Source: Pseudisothecium myosuroides (Eukaryota > Streptophyta > Bryopsida > Hypnales > Lembophyllaceae). From it: a DNA stretch of 64,000 nucleotides. Location: the NCBI GenBank assembly GCA_951799445.1, contig OX637287.1, positions 17,980,224 to 18,044,223 on the forward strand, written 5' to 3'. The notes beneath the pieces were generated by a model that had not been told where the DNA came from, made no database searches, and saw only the letters and a list, made by a program, of their open reading frames with translations. Of the stretch, positions 9,907-23,677 are shown one piece after another. Both the position numbers and the translations under genes were made by a program. The stretch's first letter is position 1, and each line of letters opens with the position of its first letter.

Positions 9907-12604
9907 TGAGTTTGTCCAGTGAACAGGCTGGCACTTTCATTACTGGGAAGTACAGAACTGTGAAAGTGGCCTTGTCTGAGCTTCATGGAGTTTTGCTCAA
10001 AACAAAATAAGTAGCCCAAGTTTTGATAAGTTTTATCAATCTTCAACAGAAAAAGTATAAACGATTAGGCATTTAGGGGGTTAATGGGGGAGTGATTTCT
10101 ATTGAATTGACCACTGTTACATCATTCAACGTATGGGTTTTAGTTCCTTATGTTCAGGATCGGCAAAATGAGGCCCCCCGACTGGAGGAGGTGTTCGGAT
10201 TTGGATCTAAAGAATGCTATGATGTATGTCACAAGTTTTGGGGTCGGAACCTCTCCAATTGAAAGAAATTCCCGATCATCTGTAATTCAAAATCTTGTTC
10301 TTGAGGACTATTTCACTGGTTTCAACTTCGCCAGTTCAACCTTGCGATGCTGCACAATTAATGCCAATCCAAAGCTCTTCAACATAGCGGTGTCTTCATA
10401 AGAGTGACTCTGAACTTGCATGTCTTTTGAATGTGGCATTGAATCAGGATCGGACCTTCAACAAATCGGCACAGACGTTGACCACACGAACTAACCCATA
10501 TATACTTCTTCCATTGGAGACTCCCTGAAGGCCTATTGACAGAGATCATCATCCGTGCTGTGGAGAACAGACATTCGATTTGATTTAGTGTTCTGTTTTG
10601 AAGGTGTCGATCCTGATCTTGAAATTCTTGAGAACCTGGATTTGAAACAGCGGAGTGTTGGCTTTTATTAGAAATGGCAAAGTTTATAACTTCAAGATAG
10701 AATTAGAACGTTTGGGAGTCATTTTGGTGCTTCTGCTGGTGACTTGTCGTTAATTGAGAGTTGCAATTCGAATAGGCGGGTAGCGAATGCCAGGTTGAGC
10801 TCAACAAGCACTTCAAGAAGACGAAGTGGTTGCAAGTGATAGGAAGGGTGGCAAGGTTCAATATAGCTTCAAACTTCTTGAGGCATAAACAAAGGGACTG
10901 CAGGAGAAGCTCCCTAACTCATTCCTCTAAAAGTCAATAAATCTCTTCTAAGCTAGTGTTGTTGGACTAATCCCGGACTTGTCCCCAATACAAAGGCTAT
11001 GACTAAAAATGACAACCTCCGTAAACAAAGAAACCAGTCTAAGCTTATCTTGTCAGACATGCCTGGACCTATTGGTTTAAAGAGGTTTCATTGTACAACA
11101 CAAGTTAGTCAGTCTTAATGATTCTCACCCATATATACGTTATGTGAAGTGCTTTTGGAATCATCTACTCTCAAGCAATTTGGAAATTTTCATGCACTTG
11201 GATTTTGAAGGAGCAAAGTATAGTGACATTGACACCTTGGGGATATAGTGTGAGACAAATTTGAGAGGCATTTGAGTAAGTTTTCCACATGTGGTGCCTT
11301 CACAAAGTCACCTTATACCATACTGCATTTCAATCTTTGCCATTTGGGCTATGGCAATTGTGCATATAGAGAATTGTAATGCATGATTTATAATGTTTAA
11401 TAAGTTCACAAATTTGGGGCGGTTTTTGTACTAATGCTTTCTTCCTATTTTGATGACCTCAAATTGTTCCAAACACCCAAACCCTATACCAAAATTGTGG
11501 TACCTAATACGCTAAGAAGTGAAGCGTAGTGTGGACCACATAGGGGTTAATAGTATTATGTGTTGGGTTTTTTGGTCTCAATTGTCACACGGATCCATAA
11601 ATAAGTATGATTGTGGAGGAATTTTTTAGAAGAAGACAAATTTGGAAACATCTTTGTAGGCAAAGTGATTGAACATGGAAATGCATGTAAATTGGGCTTG
11701 ATAGAATTTGGTAATTAATTCATTGCCACAAGTACTAATACATGCAATTTGTTATACGTACAATTTGTTATTTTTGCACTTGGCCATAAAAAATTGCACT
11801 TACCAACCGTACGAGCAAAATTTACCTCACCACCAAGAGGGGGGGCACTTGTCCATTCTTTTTTTGTATAGTACAAAATTGTAGAATGAAACATCAATTA
11901 TTCTCTATGCAATGGTTGCATTCATGACAATGTTTCTTTCATTTATGGTATAAAATACAAAGTAGCTCTTTGAAATTTACAACTTTACTACTTTGCTAAC
12001 GCATTTGAATGTAAAACTGAACATTCTAGACTAATATTACAATTTTTCTTTGCCAATTACAAATTGCTTCAAAGTTTTGTATATTCTACTTGGCCAAGCT
12101 TAAATCTAATTCTCCAACAATTTTGTACTAAATATACCACTCCTCTAAGTCCTTAGAGTTGTAATATTCTATTTTATTATACATCTATATCATTCTGCAA
12201 TCATTCATTGTTGATCTCCTCTACCTACATTACAATGTACTCCGAGCAGCACCAAATGACATTTTGTTGTTGTTGGGATGACTCACTTTCTTCTCCGTTA
12301 TTTTTCCATGAACAACATTGTTCTCTTGCATGAATCCACTTCTTGTTCTCGTAGATAAGTCTTTCCATGAGAATACAGCTGCTTCTTTTTCTATCCATCT
12401 ATGCTTCTCACTGGATAGCTCCTACAATACTTCCATGTAATTTGTGTACTAGTCTCTGCTTGAGCTTTCCTCTCTTCTAACTTCCACCCTCATAATTGGC
12501 TAATATCAATATTAGAAAAAAAAATGGAGCATTAAAAAAGCTGCCAAACTCTAAACCAACAATCTCATGTGCTTAAAAACAAAATTACAACTTCATTGTC
12601 AAAA

Positions 12605-12673
12605 AATAATAATAATAATAATATAAAAAAATAAAAATTTAAAATTTAAAAAAATATATATATATATATATAT
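12605..12673. repeat. AAT and AT microsatellite
   Basis: An (AAT)n run at about 12606-12622 is followed by A-rich sequence and an (AT)n run at about 12654-12673. Confidence 0.8.
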
Positions 12674-13558
12674 TCAACCACATCAAACTATTGGTTTAGA
12701 ATATGTGGGCCTTCTTGAGGCTCCATTATTTTTCTAATGTAGTTAACATTCATCTTCATTGCCCACTTTTGCTGATGAAACTCCAAGACCTTTTCTACAT
12801 AAAACTTGATCTTACTTCAATAGGCATAAAATATTTGATATTGCCTATTGTTAGAAAATTACTATTGGGATAAAATATTGGTATTTTTATACTTTAATCT
12901 TCTTGAATGTTTTATAATTGTAATTAAATCTCAAATTTAGTCAAAAATTTATTTTTAATTTCTAAAAATATTAAATGTATTTTGAGAATTTCCAAAAAAA
13001 ATGGTTCAAAATTGATTTAAACTGTAGCTATATTTATTTTTCAATTTCGACCATATGTATAATTTGTAATGTTAACATTTAGAATGAATTCAAATTTAAA
13101 TACAAGCATAAAAGAATATTGAAGAAGCCATACTTTATATACAAGGATTACTATTATGTGAGCATAGGAGTGTAAGCCCATGAGCTTAGAATAACCTATG
13201 TTATAGGTGTATATACTATAAAAAACTTCTATGATTATAGGGTATATATGTTGCAAATATCCATATTATAGGTGTTTATGATACATACACCTTCTATAGT
13301 GTGTGGTATCTATATTATAGATATCTATATTGTAGGCTTAATGCTCGCAAGCTCGCATTCTTGAGCTCACATACTAGCACCGTTGTTTTATATACATTGA
13401 AAGTTTGTCTACACACTTAGGTATTTAAAGATTGTTTCTAAGGCTTTATTGAAGCCCAAATGGACTACTTGTGTAGTTGTGTTTTAGGGCCAATCACTTG
13501 ATTTTAATTTTAATTTTTGATATTTATATAGTTGCTCTTTATTGCCATATTCTTCATG

Positions 13559-13666
13559 GCACAATTCTAGTTTGAATGATTGCAATAACTATTGCAAAAG
13601 TTACAAGTTCTTGCACAATTTTGGTTCAAATGATTGCAGTAACTATTGCAAAAGTTACAGGTTCTT
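13559..13666. repeat. 54-bp tandem duplication
   Basis: Two adjacent 54-bp units (13559-13612 and 13613-13666) share GCACAATTYTRGTTYRAATG and AACTATTGCAAAAGTTACA. They differ at only a few positions. Confidence 0.85.
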
Positions 13667-14149
13667 ATTTAGGACATAAAGAAGAGGTTATTAAATTTCA
13701 AACTAGTCATTTATCAACATTTGCAAAAATGAAAAACAAAAAATAATTGATTCGAATGTAGTATTTTTTTTTTTTATCAATAATGAAAATTCCACCTTTT
13801 AAATACTTGAATAAATAAAAAATTCCAAACAAAAGAGTTTTATATTACAAAAGTCTATTGCATATTGCTAGTTCAAAACTGAGACAAATAAAAGACAACG
13901 TTAAATAAAAACATTCAAAAAAAATTTAGAATTGAATTGAATTTTTTTTTAAATGAAGACAATTATAACAAAGAACCAAATTCAAAGTGCTTAAAGCATT
14001 ACCATATGAAATAATACTCTACACTACTAAAGAATTTGCACTATTTCCAATGTTCACAATATTAATTTTTATTCAAAATCGAGTTCTTTCAAATTGTTCA
14101 CAAATTCAAAGCTTGAAAAAAACTTTTTATAGTGCATGATAAAGTTAAG

Positions 14150-14700
14150 TTCACTCTTAAAGGACACTACAAGAGGCATTTTGAAAGTCAAAACCTAAAT
14201 TTTCACAAAGTTTTTTATTTTAAATGCTTTTAAACTTAACTAAGAAAATGTATTTTCAATAATCTATTTTTCACTCCATTTCAATTTATTTCAAAAAAAA
14301 TTAATTTTAATTTTTGTGACACTTTGAAGATAGCATCTTGAAAGCTCATAATGCAACACTTTTGAACTTTTTCTATTGAATTTCTCTTAGTGAGAGCTCA
14401 AAGAATATACCTATTAGGAAAAATTTTGGCTTGCACAAGGCTGCAAGATAGCATGGTAGTAGTGCAATTACAATGGAAAGAAAAAAAATTGGACTACTAG
14501 TGCCACATCAGATTGGCAATTTCAAAAAAAAATTTAATTTTTTTTCCAATTAAAAATAAATTAATTAACTAATTAATTTTTTCTGTATTTGCACCGCGGG
14601 GTGCCAAAAATGAAAATCAAACGGCTCTTTGCAGGGTTCAGATTTTTTTGTAATGAATTACACCATGATCTTTGTCACTATTATTTCAATTGTTCTTAAA
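14150..14700. repeat. Dispersed repeat A, copy 1
   Basis: Segments 14150-14400 and about 14655-14700 match 21445-21765 in the same orientation. Shared text includes GTGACACTTTGAAGA, GCATCTTGAAAGCTCA and CACTTTTGAACTTTTTCTAT. Copy 1 is interrupted by about 250 bases absent from copy 2. No coding capacity; class unknown. Confidence 0.65.
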
Positions 14701-15000
14701 TTTTTGTTCCTAAACTATTTTAATAATTTTTTTAATTACACAACTTCTTTTGACCCCCTCTTGGCACCTCATAGTAATGTTTATGGTTGGAGCCGATGAA
14801 GCTTGTTGCAATTTAGGACCAGACGAAACTTAGGTTTTGGCAGATCAATGCAAGGAAGCATGCATGCAATAAATTGTACTCTGTATTGATTTTTGGGTAA
14901 TGTTGAGAAGAATTAGGTTTCCCCTAGACTTTTTTTCTCAGAATTTTATGATAAATTCTAGACTTGTCAAATGTTTACAATAGTCGCTTAATTCTTAAAG

Positions 15001-15720
15001 GACATGGCCCCCCGTGACAAAGGTAGTCACCAAAATGCTTCGATTATTGAATTAATAGGTGCATTCTTTGTTTTTAGTTGAGTCATCTATTGGCCACTTT
15101 TGGCTTCAATCGTGCCCTTTAACCCGTAAATGCCTCCGCCAAACTTTTTGTGTCCAATGAATGACAAAAAATCCTTTTGTGTAGGACAAAAATGCAACTA
15201 TCCATCCTCGAAATTCTGTTGTGAAAAGGGAAGGTCTTCTATAGTAGTTTGACTCCCAAGTACTCATTGGCTTTTCTATTTTTTTTAGGCCAATGATTTC
15301 CACGGTATTCAAAGGAAAGATTACCACAGTCACCAATATGTCCTTTAACCCCATTAAACGCCAAAGGGGTGACCCTCAAAATCATCCTTTTCTATTACCG
15401 TGTGAATCATTAGCCTCCAAAATTGCAAAAGCACTCATTGGAAGTCAAACTACTGTAGAAGATCTTTCCTTTCCACAAGTCCAAATTTCGAGGATGAATA
15501 GTTGCACTTTTGCCCTATACAATTTGATTCCGTGTCATCCATCGGACACAATATGTCCATTGCGGCATTCAAAGATCAAGAATTAAGGGTTAACCTTGGG
15601 GATGCAGCCTCCATGACCAAGATAATCACTAAAATTCTTCGATTATTGAACCAATAGGAGCATTTTCTTTTCCTACAGTTAACAGTGAAGTCATCTATTG
15701 GACCACTCTAGTCCGTAGTG
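15001..15720. repeat. Foldback element flanked by ~110-bp direct repeats
   Basis: Arms at about 15140-15270 and 15420-15560 are inverted copies: GCAACTATCCATCCTCGAAA against TTTCGAGGATGAATAGTTGC, and TAGTAGTTTGACTCCCAAGT against a matching inverse. Outside them, 15001-15100 and 15605-15715 are direct repeats containing CTTCGATTATTGAA and GTCATCTATTGG. This is the layout of an old foldback or composite element. No protein is encoded. Confidence 0.65.
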
Positions 15721-16369
15721 TCCTCACGGGGTTAATAGCCCACTCTCTTTTTGAACAAAAAGATTCAACATTCACTAGTGTATGTTTTAATTTAATAGTA
15801 ACAAAGGATGGGTTTTTATGTGATGACTAAAAACTTTCGTGTTCTAGTTTTGTAATTGAATGATAATAAATTGATGGTGTGCTATTTCTTAAACTAAGTA
15901 TAAATGTTTGATAATAGTTTTTGAATGATTGAAATAAATTGAGGTAAACAAGAAACAACATGTGCATTGTATATTTTAATAATTGAGCTTTTGATGGATT
16001 TTTTATTCTCAAAATATAAATTCCTACAAATTTGAAGTACATTTTTAATTACATTATGTATACATTTCCAATAAATTAGAAGAATGCACTTATTTTGTCG
16101 TACAATCAATGCACTCGACCAAGTGCTAAAATTACCAATTTTGTGTAAAATTAGTCTATGGTTCTAAAGAAGATTACCACAGTGTGCTGGTCAAAAAGAA
16201 TATATAGATAATCCGGCTTGTAGATACTTTTAATGCCCTATATGTGAACAATTAATGAATGTGAATTTCACAAAGTGGTGAATTTATTGATTGCAAATCA
16301 ATGCGTCTATTGGAATACATCCAACCTATATTATGGTGCATTTCTTATTTTACGTGCCTCTTTTGGAGT

Positions 16370-16714
16370 TTTATGACATTCAAGTTAGACTAAGATGTCT
16401 ATTTCTATTGTTTGCTCTCTAAATTTCTATTTGAATAGCATTTTGACAATTTGAACTTTTGTAGCTTCTCATGCTTTTGTTTATTATTGTTGAAGTATGG
16501 ATATTAATGTGATTTTGACATGGAAGGTGTTTGAAATGTGTAGGTTGCACAAGAGTTCCAATAATGCAAATTTGTTTTTAAAGATCCATTGAACGGTTTT
16601 TCAAGAAATTAATTTATTGAAGTAGGAAGCTTCTTATTGCAAGAATTTCCTCAAAAAACTATAATTTTGAGTTCCAATTTTTGTACTTGAAATCAATATG
16701 TTATACATACATGT

Positions 16715-16749
<35 letters not shown>

Positions 16750-17154
16750 TTATTTGTCTAATGTTGTATCTTATTGACACTAAGTTCTTTCACCAACACA
16801 AAAATAATATAAGAATTGTAACATTATAGCATTTACATTTTCAATAAACTCCATTAGATAAATTGTTAATTATTTGGTTGGCATATTTAACCTTTAAAAA
16901 TGCAATGAAAATGAGAATGAAAACCTATGAAAATACTATAATATTAATGAAATCAAAATTATTTGAAATGAAGCATATTGACCTTGTTGTGTTTAAACAC
17001 TATGTTTATAAATAAGATTGTTATATGAATGTGAGTGTCTTGAATTGTAATTATATAGCAATTTCTATACATTGTTTGTAATGTTGCATTAGTTGTACAA
17101 TACAACTAATTTTTTTAAGAATAAAAAACCATAAATAAGGAATTACATGTGTTG
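16370..17154. repeat. 3' flank of the AP2 gene, also duplicated at 36.6-38.0 kb
   Basis: This AT-rich flank reappears around 37085-37950 in the same order and orientation. It contains a (TG)n run at 16717-16747, where the copy has (TA)n. It also holds the intact sequence GCTCTCTAAATTTCTATTTG at about 16419-16438, which in the copy is interrupted by a MITE. Confidence 0.75.
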
Positions 17155-20100
17155 TCACCCATTTGGTTCAAAGTCTGGTAGAATAGTGCCTTGAAAGTCA
17201 ACCAACATCTCATCGTAATCTGGTCCTAAATCTATATTAAGGTCAGCTGGTGAAGCAATGTGATCAAAACATTCCTCTCGTTTGGCATTCTTCAAAGCGG
17301 TATTGTTTAAGCCACTTGTTTCTTCGACACCTGCAAACATTGAATCTTCAAATTGAAGGAACCCTTTTTCTTGTTCAGATTGCCAACAATCCTCTAATAA
17401 TTTGGATGTATGAGGAATTTCCAGTGTAACTACACCAATATTTGCACCAAGAGGTCCAAGGGAAGTGTTCAATTTGTTGGCTGTCGACAGGTTTTGATCT
17501 CCATCAAGTGATTGTATCACATTTTCATTTGTTTGTAGGTCATTAGGCAAATGTCCTTCAATCGTCTTTGATATTTGATTGTCTTTGAAACTATTCTTGG
17601 AAGCATTGTTATTGGGCCCTTGTGCTGCTTCAACTTCTCTACAAACCAAATAATTCCAGTTTTTTAGCATACATCCTAAAATGATGCCATCATTGCTATA
17701 AATATAAAATTGACTCTATTGATATAAGAAATTGTAATTCAATTTTGAGCATCATCTATCATTAAAGTTGTAGTGTGATATTGCAGCTTATTAATTTTAA
17801 TTGAATTGAAAAGATTGATTTTCAAATAAACATATAAATAAAAAAATGTATATATTTTTCTACAACTCACTCTGGATAACGGCTCAACTCAAAATTTGTA
17901 ACGGCTGTTGTCCCCCTATATTTTATCGCAGCCTTGTCGTATGCTTCAGCTGCTTCTTCTTGTGTCCCTTTAATAATTCAAAATGAAGCATTAATACAAT
18001 CATTTGATTGAAATTGATTATGAATAAAATATCACATAATTTATGCTCATGTAAATAAAGATGATACATGCATGTTTAATGAATTATTTTATTGTGCTTT
18101 GCAAGATGTTATATCCATTGATATAAGTGAATTGGATATGTTAAAATAAAATTACCAAAGGTTCCCAAATATAGGTATTTGTTTCCTTCCACACGTCCTA
18201 TGCGAGCTTCCCAACGTCCATTTTGATGGTGCCTAAAAAAACCACAAAATTTAGATGCACAAATCAATTGATGATCTTCCACAAGTTTTCACTAGCTCTA
18301 AACATCTCAGCAAGGCTAGAGTAGATCATTATACTACAATGACTACCAAATAATATTTGACGTAAATTTATACATATATTACTAAAGATTTTAGAAGAGA
18401 TGCCCAATTTGATTGAAGTTTCAAGGACAAATTAAATGGATGGGCTTGAAGATGTCTTTGTTACCTTGCTACTCCCCTAAACTTAGATAGGCCTCTTGAA
18501 AATCCACTGCTCCTCCTGAATAGATCCATGAACATAATGAATAGTAAGAATAAATACTTTTCAAGCTCTTCAAGCTTATGAAAACATGAAGTTCAAAATC
18601 TAAGATTTGAACTATAGTAAACAATAAATATAAATCAAATGTGTAAATTCTATAGGTACCTTTAAAAATGGATAATTGAAAAGAAACTATTGACCGTTAT
18701 TTAGTTTGCAATTGAAGCTAAGTTTCTTCCGTGCCCCCCTCAAAAAAAAATTCTAGAGAAGAAATAGAAATCAAGTGTGATCTTTTATATGACCACTATC
18801 CATAAATATCCTCCAATGAACTCTTGCATGTGTCACTCAAGCAAATTGAAACTACACTCTAGTTGAGTTTTAAGAATCATTACATGATAAAAATAATTAT
18901 ATATTTTTTTCCATCTCACCAACAAAAAATATGAAAATGGGCAATCTTCAACAATCTATATAAAAAAAACATTCCAGAACTGTACCCAAAAGGTAGATTT
19001 GGCATTCTCTGCCCAATAATTATTTACCCTAAACTCTAAACTAGAAATATTATGTGAATATTTTGCAATATTCTTTTTTGTCCATACAAGAGATTATATT
19101 TTTACAAAATAAATTTCCAAAAAATTTGGGTATCCGTTTTTAAGAATATTATTTTTTGCCAATCTTGACTGCCAGGTACGGTGTTCAAGTTTGACACCAA
19201 AAAACCTCTTCTATTTAGCTAATTGCAATTTAAGTAATTGTAAATTATCGCTTACTAACCTTCGAAGTCCAGCAAGAAACTCCGACCTTGACATTTCTTT
19301 CATTTCTTTGAGTTGCTGAGTGTAATTTTCCACCTGCAATGGTGATTCAAAATATCAATTTTGGAGGTACTATAATATATTTATTATTAGTCATTTTGGA
19401 CATCATCTAAAAAAATTAATGATAAATTTAGTTCTAATATCAATATCTATATCAATAGGATTTCCTCTATTACAATTTGTTCAATAAAAAAAACTTCAGT
19501 AAAACTTTAGTAAAGTCCATGTCAAACTTAAACTGAGATAATAAAAATTCCTAAATATCCATTCAAGCGGGAATCCCTGCAGTTGCAAAATACTACGTAA
19601 CATACTCAAATGCTTATTGATGCAATTTGTAATGTTTTTATAAATCTATGAAATCTTCATTTTACGATTTTGACTAAAAATTTCATGTAAAACCTCAAAA
19701 AAAATCATGTGTGTGGAGTTGAAGATTGTACCTGGAAATTGATGACGGTTGTAGGGCCCCAATATTTAAGAGCTGCAAGATCGTATGCTTTTGCAGCAGG
19801 TATTTCGTCGTCGTAAGCACCAAGGTATACTAAAAATCGTCACAACAGTGAGTCAATTCAGTAAAAACTCTAGTTAAGTGAAACTTGAATTCTTATCATT
19901 AGCCCATCCCCAAAGATCCATCCATAAGCGTAATCATCATACCTTTTCTTACTATAACAATAAAGAGCGTAATAATTTGTTGCTTTGGAAGAAAAATTGT
20001 CAAGAAACTCTTGCCATTTAAAGATAAATTGACCAAAATTGAAAATAAAAAACTTATTTTCTATTTTTATGACTATACAAAAGTATAACGATTTTGTTAT

Positions 20101-21166
20101 TCTTCTTCTAACTTCTTCAAGTCAAATTTGTACACCCATAACCAACAATGCACCTAAAGCAAACATTATTATGTAAACTTGTTGTACATTTGATGTGCCT
20201 AAATGTAGGATTTAAGTACACTCACAGTGTTAGTTTTCTTAATTTGTTGGTTTTGGGTGTACTTACCTTAACATGACACAAGATCCCAACATGTGAAAAT
20301 CAGAGTGCATCTAGCAGCGTACAAGCTCAATTATCTTAATCACAACTCAAAATTAACATACTGTAACTATGACACCTACCTTGTCTCCCCTTCTTCTTCT
20401 GCTTGACGTTGTACGCACCCTTATCCCACAAATGAGCTTCAAAACGCGCTGTCACACGGTGCCTTCACAAGCAAGCAAAACACCCGCACGTACCCCATTC
20501 ACAAATTAACCCACCTCAACTTGCTTCATTACGTGCATCAAACTTGCGCGAATCAAGAGCTCAAAAATGCCACTCACAAGCGTTCATTTGTGCTAAGTAA
20601 AGCGCTAGCTCTTTCATTGTGGTCCCCAAACTGATCCACAACTCTCCAAACCGCCTGTCAGTTGATGTCAAAACAAAAGAAACATAAACAACACGAAAAA
20701 TAATTATATATACATGTTTGTATTATCACCCTCCTAGTTGATTGAAGTTAACACGGTCATCTCAATCTCTTTGTTTGAATGTTTCTTTTCTGCAAAAGAG
20801 ATCCTGCTTTGCACACACAAGCTAGTAGTACCGGTACTCATGACCAAGTGCATCACAGATTTAGACACAGCGAAATTGAAGCCACATACTGAGAGCCAAA
20901 AGTAAAAGAAAAATATACTTAGTGACACCGCGGAATCTGGAGCTTTTCTTCACCCCGAAGTTTGCTGCAGCAGCAACAGGAGCAGCAGGAGCAGCCGGAG
21001 CAGCCGCAATGAAACGAGAAGTCCTGCTTATGACACTTCGGAGCTTCCTTGTCGGAGGATTGGATCCCGATCGGCCATGCTCACTGCGAGGCTTGGGCAC
21101 CGACGACGATGCACTTGCTGCTGCTGCAGCAGCTGCGGCAGCTTCACGTTGACGTGTGAACAACAT
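17155..21166 (-). CDS. AP2 transcription factor, two AP2 domains, WRINKLED1/ANT-like, 8 exons
   Basis: Eight minus-strand exons (20919-21166, 20380-20462, 19732-19829, 19260-19333, 18465-18515, 18156-18232, 17871-17967, 17155-17638) join in phase to 403 residues. A poly-Ala N-terminus is followed by AP2 domain 1 (~75-143: [39 protein letters not shown]). Next come a linker ([14 protein letters not shown], ~144-177) and AP2 domain 2 (~178-241: [38 protein letters not shown]). A 160-residue acidic tail ends the protein. Linker and domain order match WRI1-type regulators, which bind AW-box promoters of glycolytic and fatty-acid genes in seed plants; that role is inferred. The ATG is the first in frame after an upstream stop. 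A usual Trp in domain 1 is Val here (HRVTARF). In Arabidopsis WRI1 the VYL tripeptide has its own 9-bp exon; here it is part of a 98-bp exon. A decayed copy of the last exon lies at 38.3-38.7 kb. Confidence 0.93.
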
Positions 21167-22432
21167 GATGGTGAACTCCTTGAATTTTGCTGCTCGAGGA
21201 AAAACAAAATAATAGACTAGACATAAGAGAGATAATATGCACGCTGTATAGTGGAACTTAAGTTAAGCCGTTACAACTTTTCAACTCAAGATAAACTGCT
21301 GTTTGAAGAGTCACTGCAAGTGCAAAAGTCATTTTTGGAAGTACAACAGTGCCACATAAGCTGATGATAAGCATGATCGAGATAGATGCCCTCTTTGTTT
21401 CTGAGAGTTTACATAATGTTAATGTAGTGTGATTTGATAGTTGTTGACCCTTAAAGGACAATGAAACCTCATGGGCAATTTTGAAAGTCAAAACTCGAAT
21501 TTTCACATAGTTCTTGATTTTAAATGTTTTGAAGTTTACTTAAGAAAATGTAGTTTCAATTTCATCTTTTTTTTTTGCTCCATTTTGATTTTTTTCAAAA
21601 TTTTTAAAATTGTAATTTTGTGACACTTTGAAGAGAGCATCTTGAAAGCTCAAAATACACCACTTTTGAACTTTTTCTATCAAACTTCTCTAGGTGTGAA
21701 CTCAAGGAGTACATGAATTACATCATGATGTTTATCACTATTATTTTCATTTTTCTTAAGAATATTGGGGTCATTGCATGAAACAACCCCCATTTTTTTG
21801 TAGCGTTTTGCATAGTATACTTGATTTTTTTGGGAGGACTTTAAAATTAGAAAACCAATTTTAAGAAAATATAAAAATATATGTCCAATGTATTCACCTT
21901 TATGAAGAAGGTATCCTAGGAAGGAAAAGCATTAAAAAAATTCCCTAAGTAGGAGAACTAGAAAAGTGCAAAATCTCATGAAAATCAATAGTTTGACATT
22001 TTAATTTGTAAAAAATAGGAAAAGCAATTTTTTTTTAAAACTAAAAATTGGCCATTTGGGAAGAGTTGATGATGATGAGATTTCACAAAAAAAATGATCT
22101 TAGAACTGTCTTCATAGTTCCGAAATTGCGCACAATGGGAATACTGTTTGCACTCATGTGGAGGACACAAAATAAAATATTTTTAGATTCCCTTTGGTAG
22201 GAATATGCTTTCCTACCATGCAAATAGACCATTAAAATTTCAACTCCAGGTTGTTAAATTTGGGGACTCCTAATGTAGTAAAAACCCCTAAACCTCAAAG
22301 TGTGACAAATTAACATAAATGATTAGACATATATTACTACATCTTTAAAATATCAAAGTGCTCAAATGTATGTTTTAATGTAGAAACCTAGTTAAGTTTG
22401 ACCAAGCTCGGACATGAAGTATCCTTTAAGGT
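21167..22432. repeat. 5' flank of the AP2 gene; dispersed repeats A (copy 2) and B (copy 1)
   Basis: The first few hundred bases should hold the AP2 promoter. Repeat A copy 2 spans about 21445-21765. Repeat B spans about 21985-22315 and matches 50175-50465 in the same orientation, sharing ATAGACCA, AAATTTCAACTC and AACCTCAAAGTGTGACAAAT. Neither has coding capacity. Confidence 0.6.
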
Positions 22433-23039
22433 TTAATCCCTAAAGGACTAGCTTGCTATTTTCCCGGGGGGGTCACTTAGGAATTTTTACCAACCAACGT
22501 GCGACATAATATAGGGAGGCATTAATTCAAGGTGTTAAAAAATTAGAAAAAAATTGGAGGTAATATACATAGTACAAATTACTCTACACTCACTTACAAG
22601 TAAGATACCAATGGAAATAATAAGTTAAATTAGATTTTTTTTTTCCTAAGATAGCATGGGAAATATTGGTCCTAGAATTTTTTTTAATAGGGTCAGTGCA
22701 AGCTACTGTGGACATGCTTGGAGTGGATGGAAAATTGAGTAACTGTTGCTTCTGTGGGGAATTTCTGTTCGTTGCCTGCAGCAGTGCAGACCTTGGATTC
22801 CTACCCTAGGATGCTTGAGGACCTTGGAATCTTGGATGCTCTGCATTTCCGCAATTGTGTTTATTCTGGACTCAGGCACTCTGAAATCATGCCGCTGCAT
22901 TCACATTTTGGTGGCGCTGGTGTTTCCGTTGTCTTGCTTGCGTGCGAACGAATGCCCCACCTGTGTCTGTGCATCCTTGAAGGTTTACGCTGAGGGTTAC
23001 TGCTGTACAGTAGTTTCAGCAATTTTTCCATTCTAGGGT

Positions 23040-23670
23040 TTGGGGTTCCCCGCAAGCTTCTGGTTTGGGGTTACGCGTGAGGGTTTGTGGTCTACGGTCT
23101 GCTGGTATGAGGGTCCTTTGGTGCCGTGCAAAGTTTGTCTTCCGTATGCTTGTTTAGGGTTTACGTGCAAGTTAGGTTTAGGTGCAGTTTGAAGTGTGTA
23201 TGCAATTCGCTTGTCCAGCTTCAGGTTTAGGGTGGCGTCAGTGCGGTGTGAAGTGTGTCTGCAATTTTCTTGTTATGGGTTACGATTTAGGCTGGATTCG
23301 ATGCAGTACAAACTCTTCCATCTACTGGGCTTCTTTAGGATTACGGTGGAAGTGAGACTTTGGGTGTGAATTCTAGGGCTTAGGGTTCTTGCGTGTGTGT
23401 GATGCAATTCTTAGCCGTTGTGTTTACATGACTGCTGGATAACGCTGGAAGTGAGGCTTCGGGGTGCAAAATCTATGGTTTCGGGGTCCTTCGGGTTCAT
23501 AAGAACTTTGTCCACTAATGTGTCAATGTGATTGGAGCTTACTGTTTTTTGTCGTTCTATAGTTTCTGTCCTTCAAGCTTCAGGGTTGGGCACCGCTGTG
23601 TTTGCGTGATTGGAGCTTAGGGTTTATTATCATTCCGTGATCCATTTTTTTGCTCATTTAAGCTTAAGGG
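23040..23670. repeat. Degenerate ~100-bp repeats in the transposon leader
   Basis: Recurring blocks such as GGTTTAGGGT, GTGAAGTGTGT, TGCAATTCTTGT and GGAAGTGAGGCTTCGGGGTG appear several times at irregular spacing upstream of the transposase start. They look like an old tandem array. The TTTAGGG pieces are too scattered to be a telomere-type array. Confidence 0.5.
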
Positions 23671-23677
23671 TTGGGAT

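Larger units (their letters stand above)
9907..15000. other. Gene-free, increasingly AT-rich region
   Basis: No gene is supported over about 5 kb. An 83-codon frame at 10150-10401 has no recognisable motif and no neighbouring exons. From about 11.1 kb the DNA becomes strongly AT-rich with poly-A/T tracts, simple repeats and old dispersed repeats, which are listed separately. Confidence 0.5.

Noticed and set aside
10150..10401. An 83-codon open frame after the tRNA
   Set aside because: No motif, no neighbouring exons and no codon bias that I could see; likely chance.
23040..23670. TTTAGGG-like pieces suggesting an interstitial telomere
   Set aside because: The pieces are scattered and embedded in longer degenerate units. 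There is no run of consecutive heptamers.
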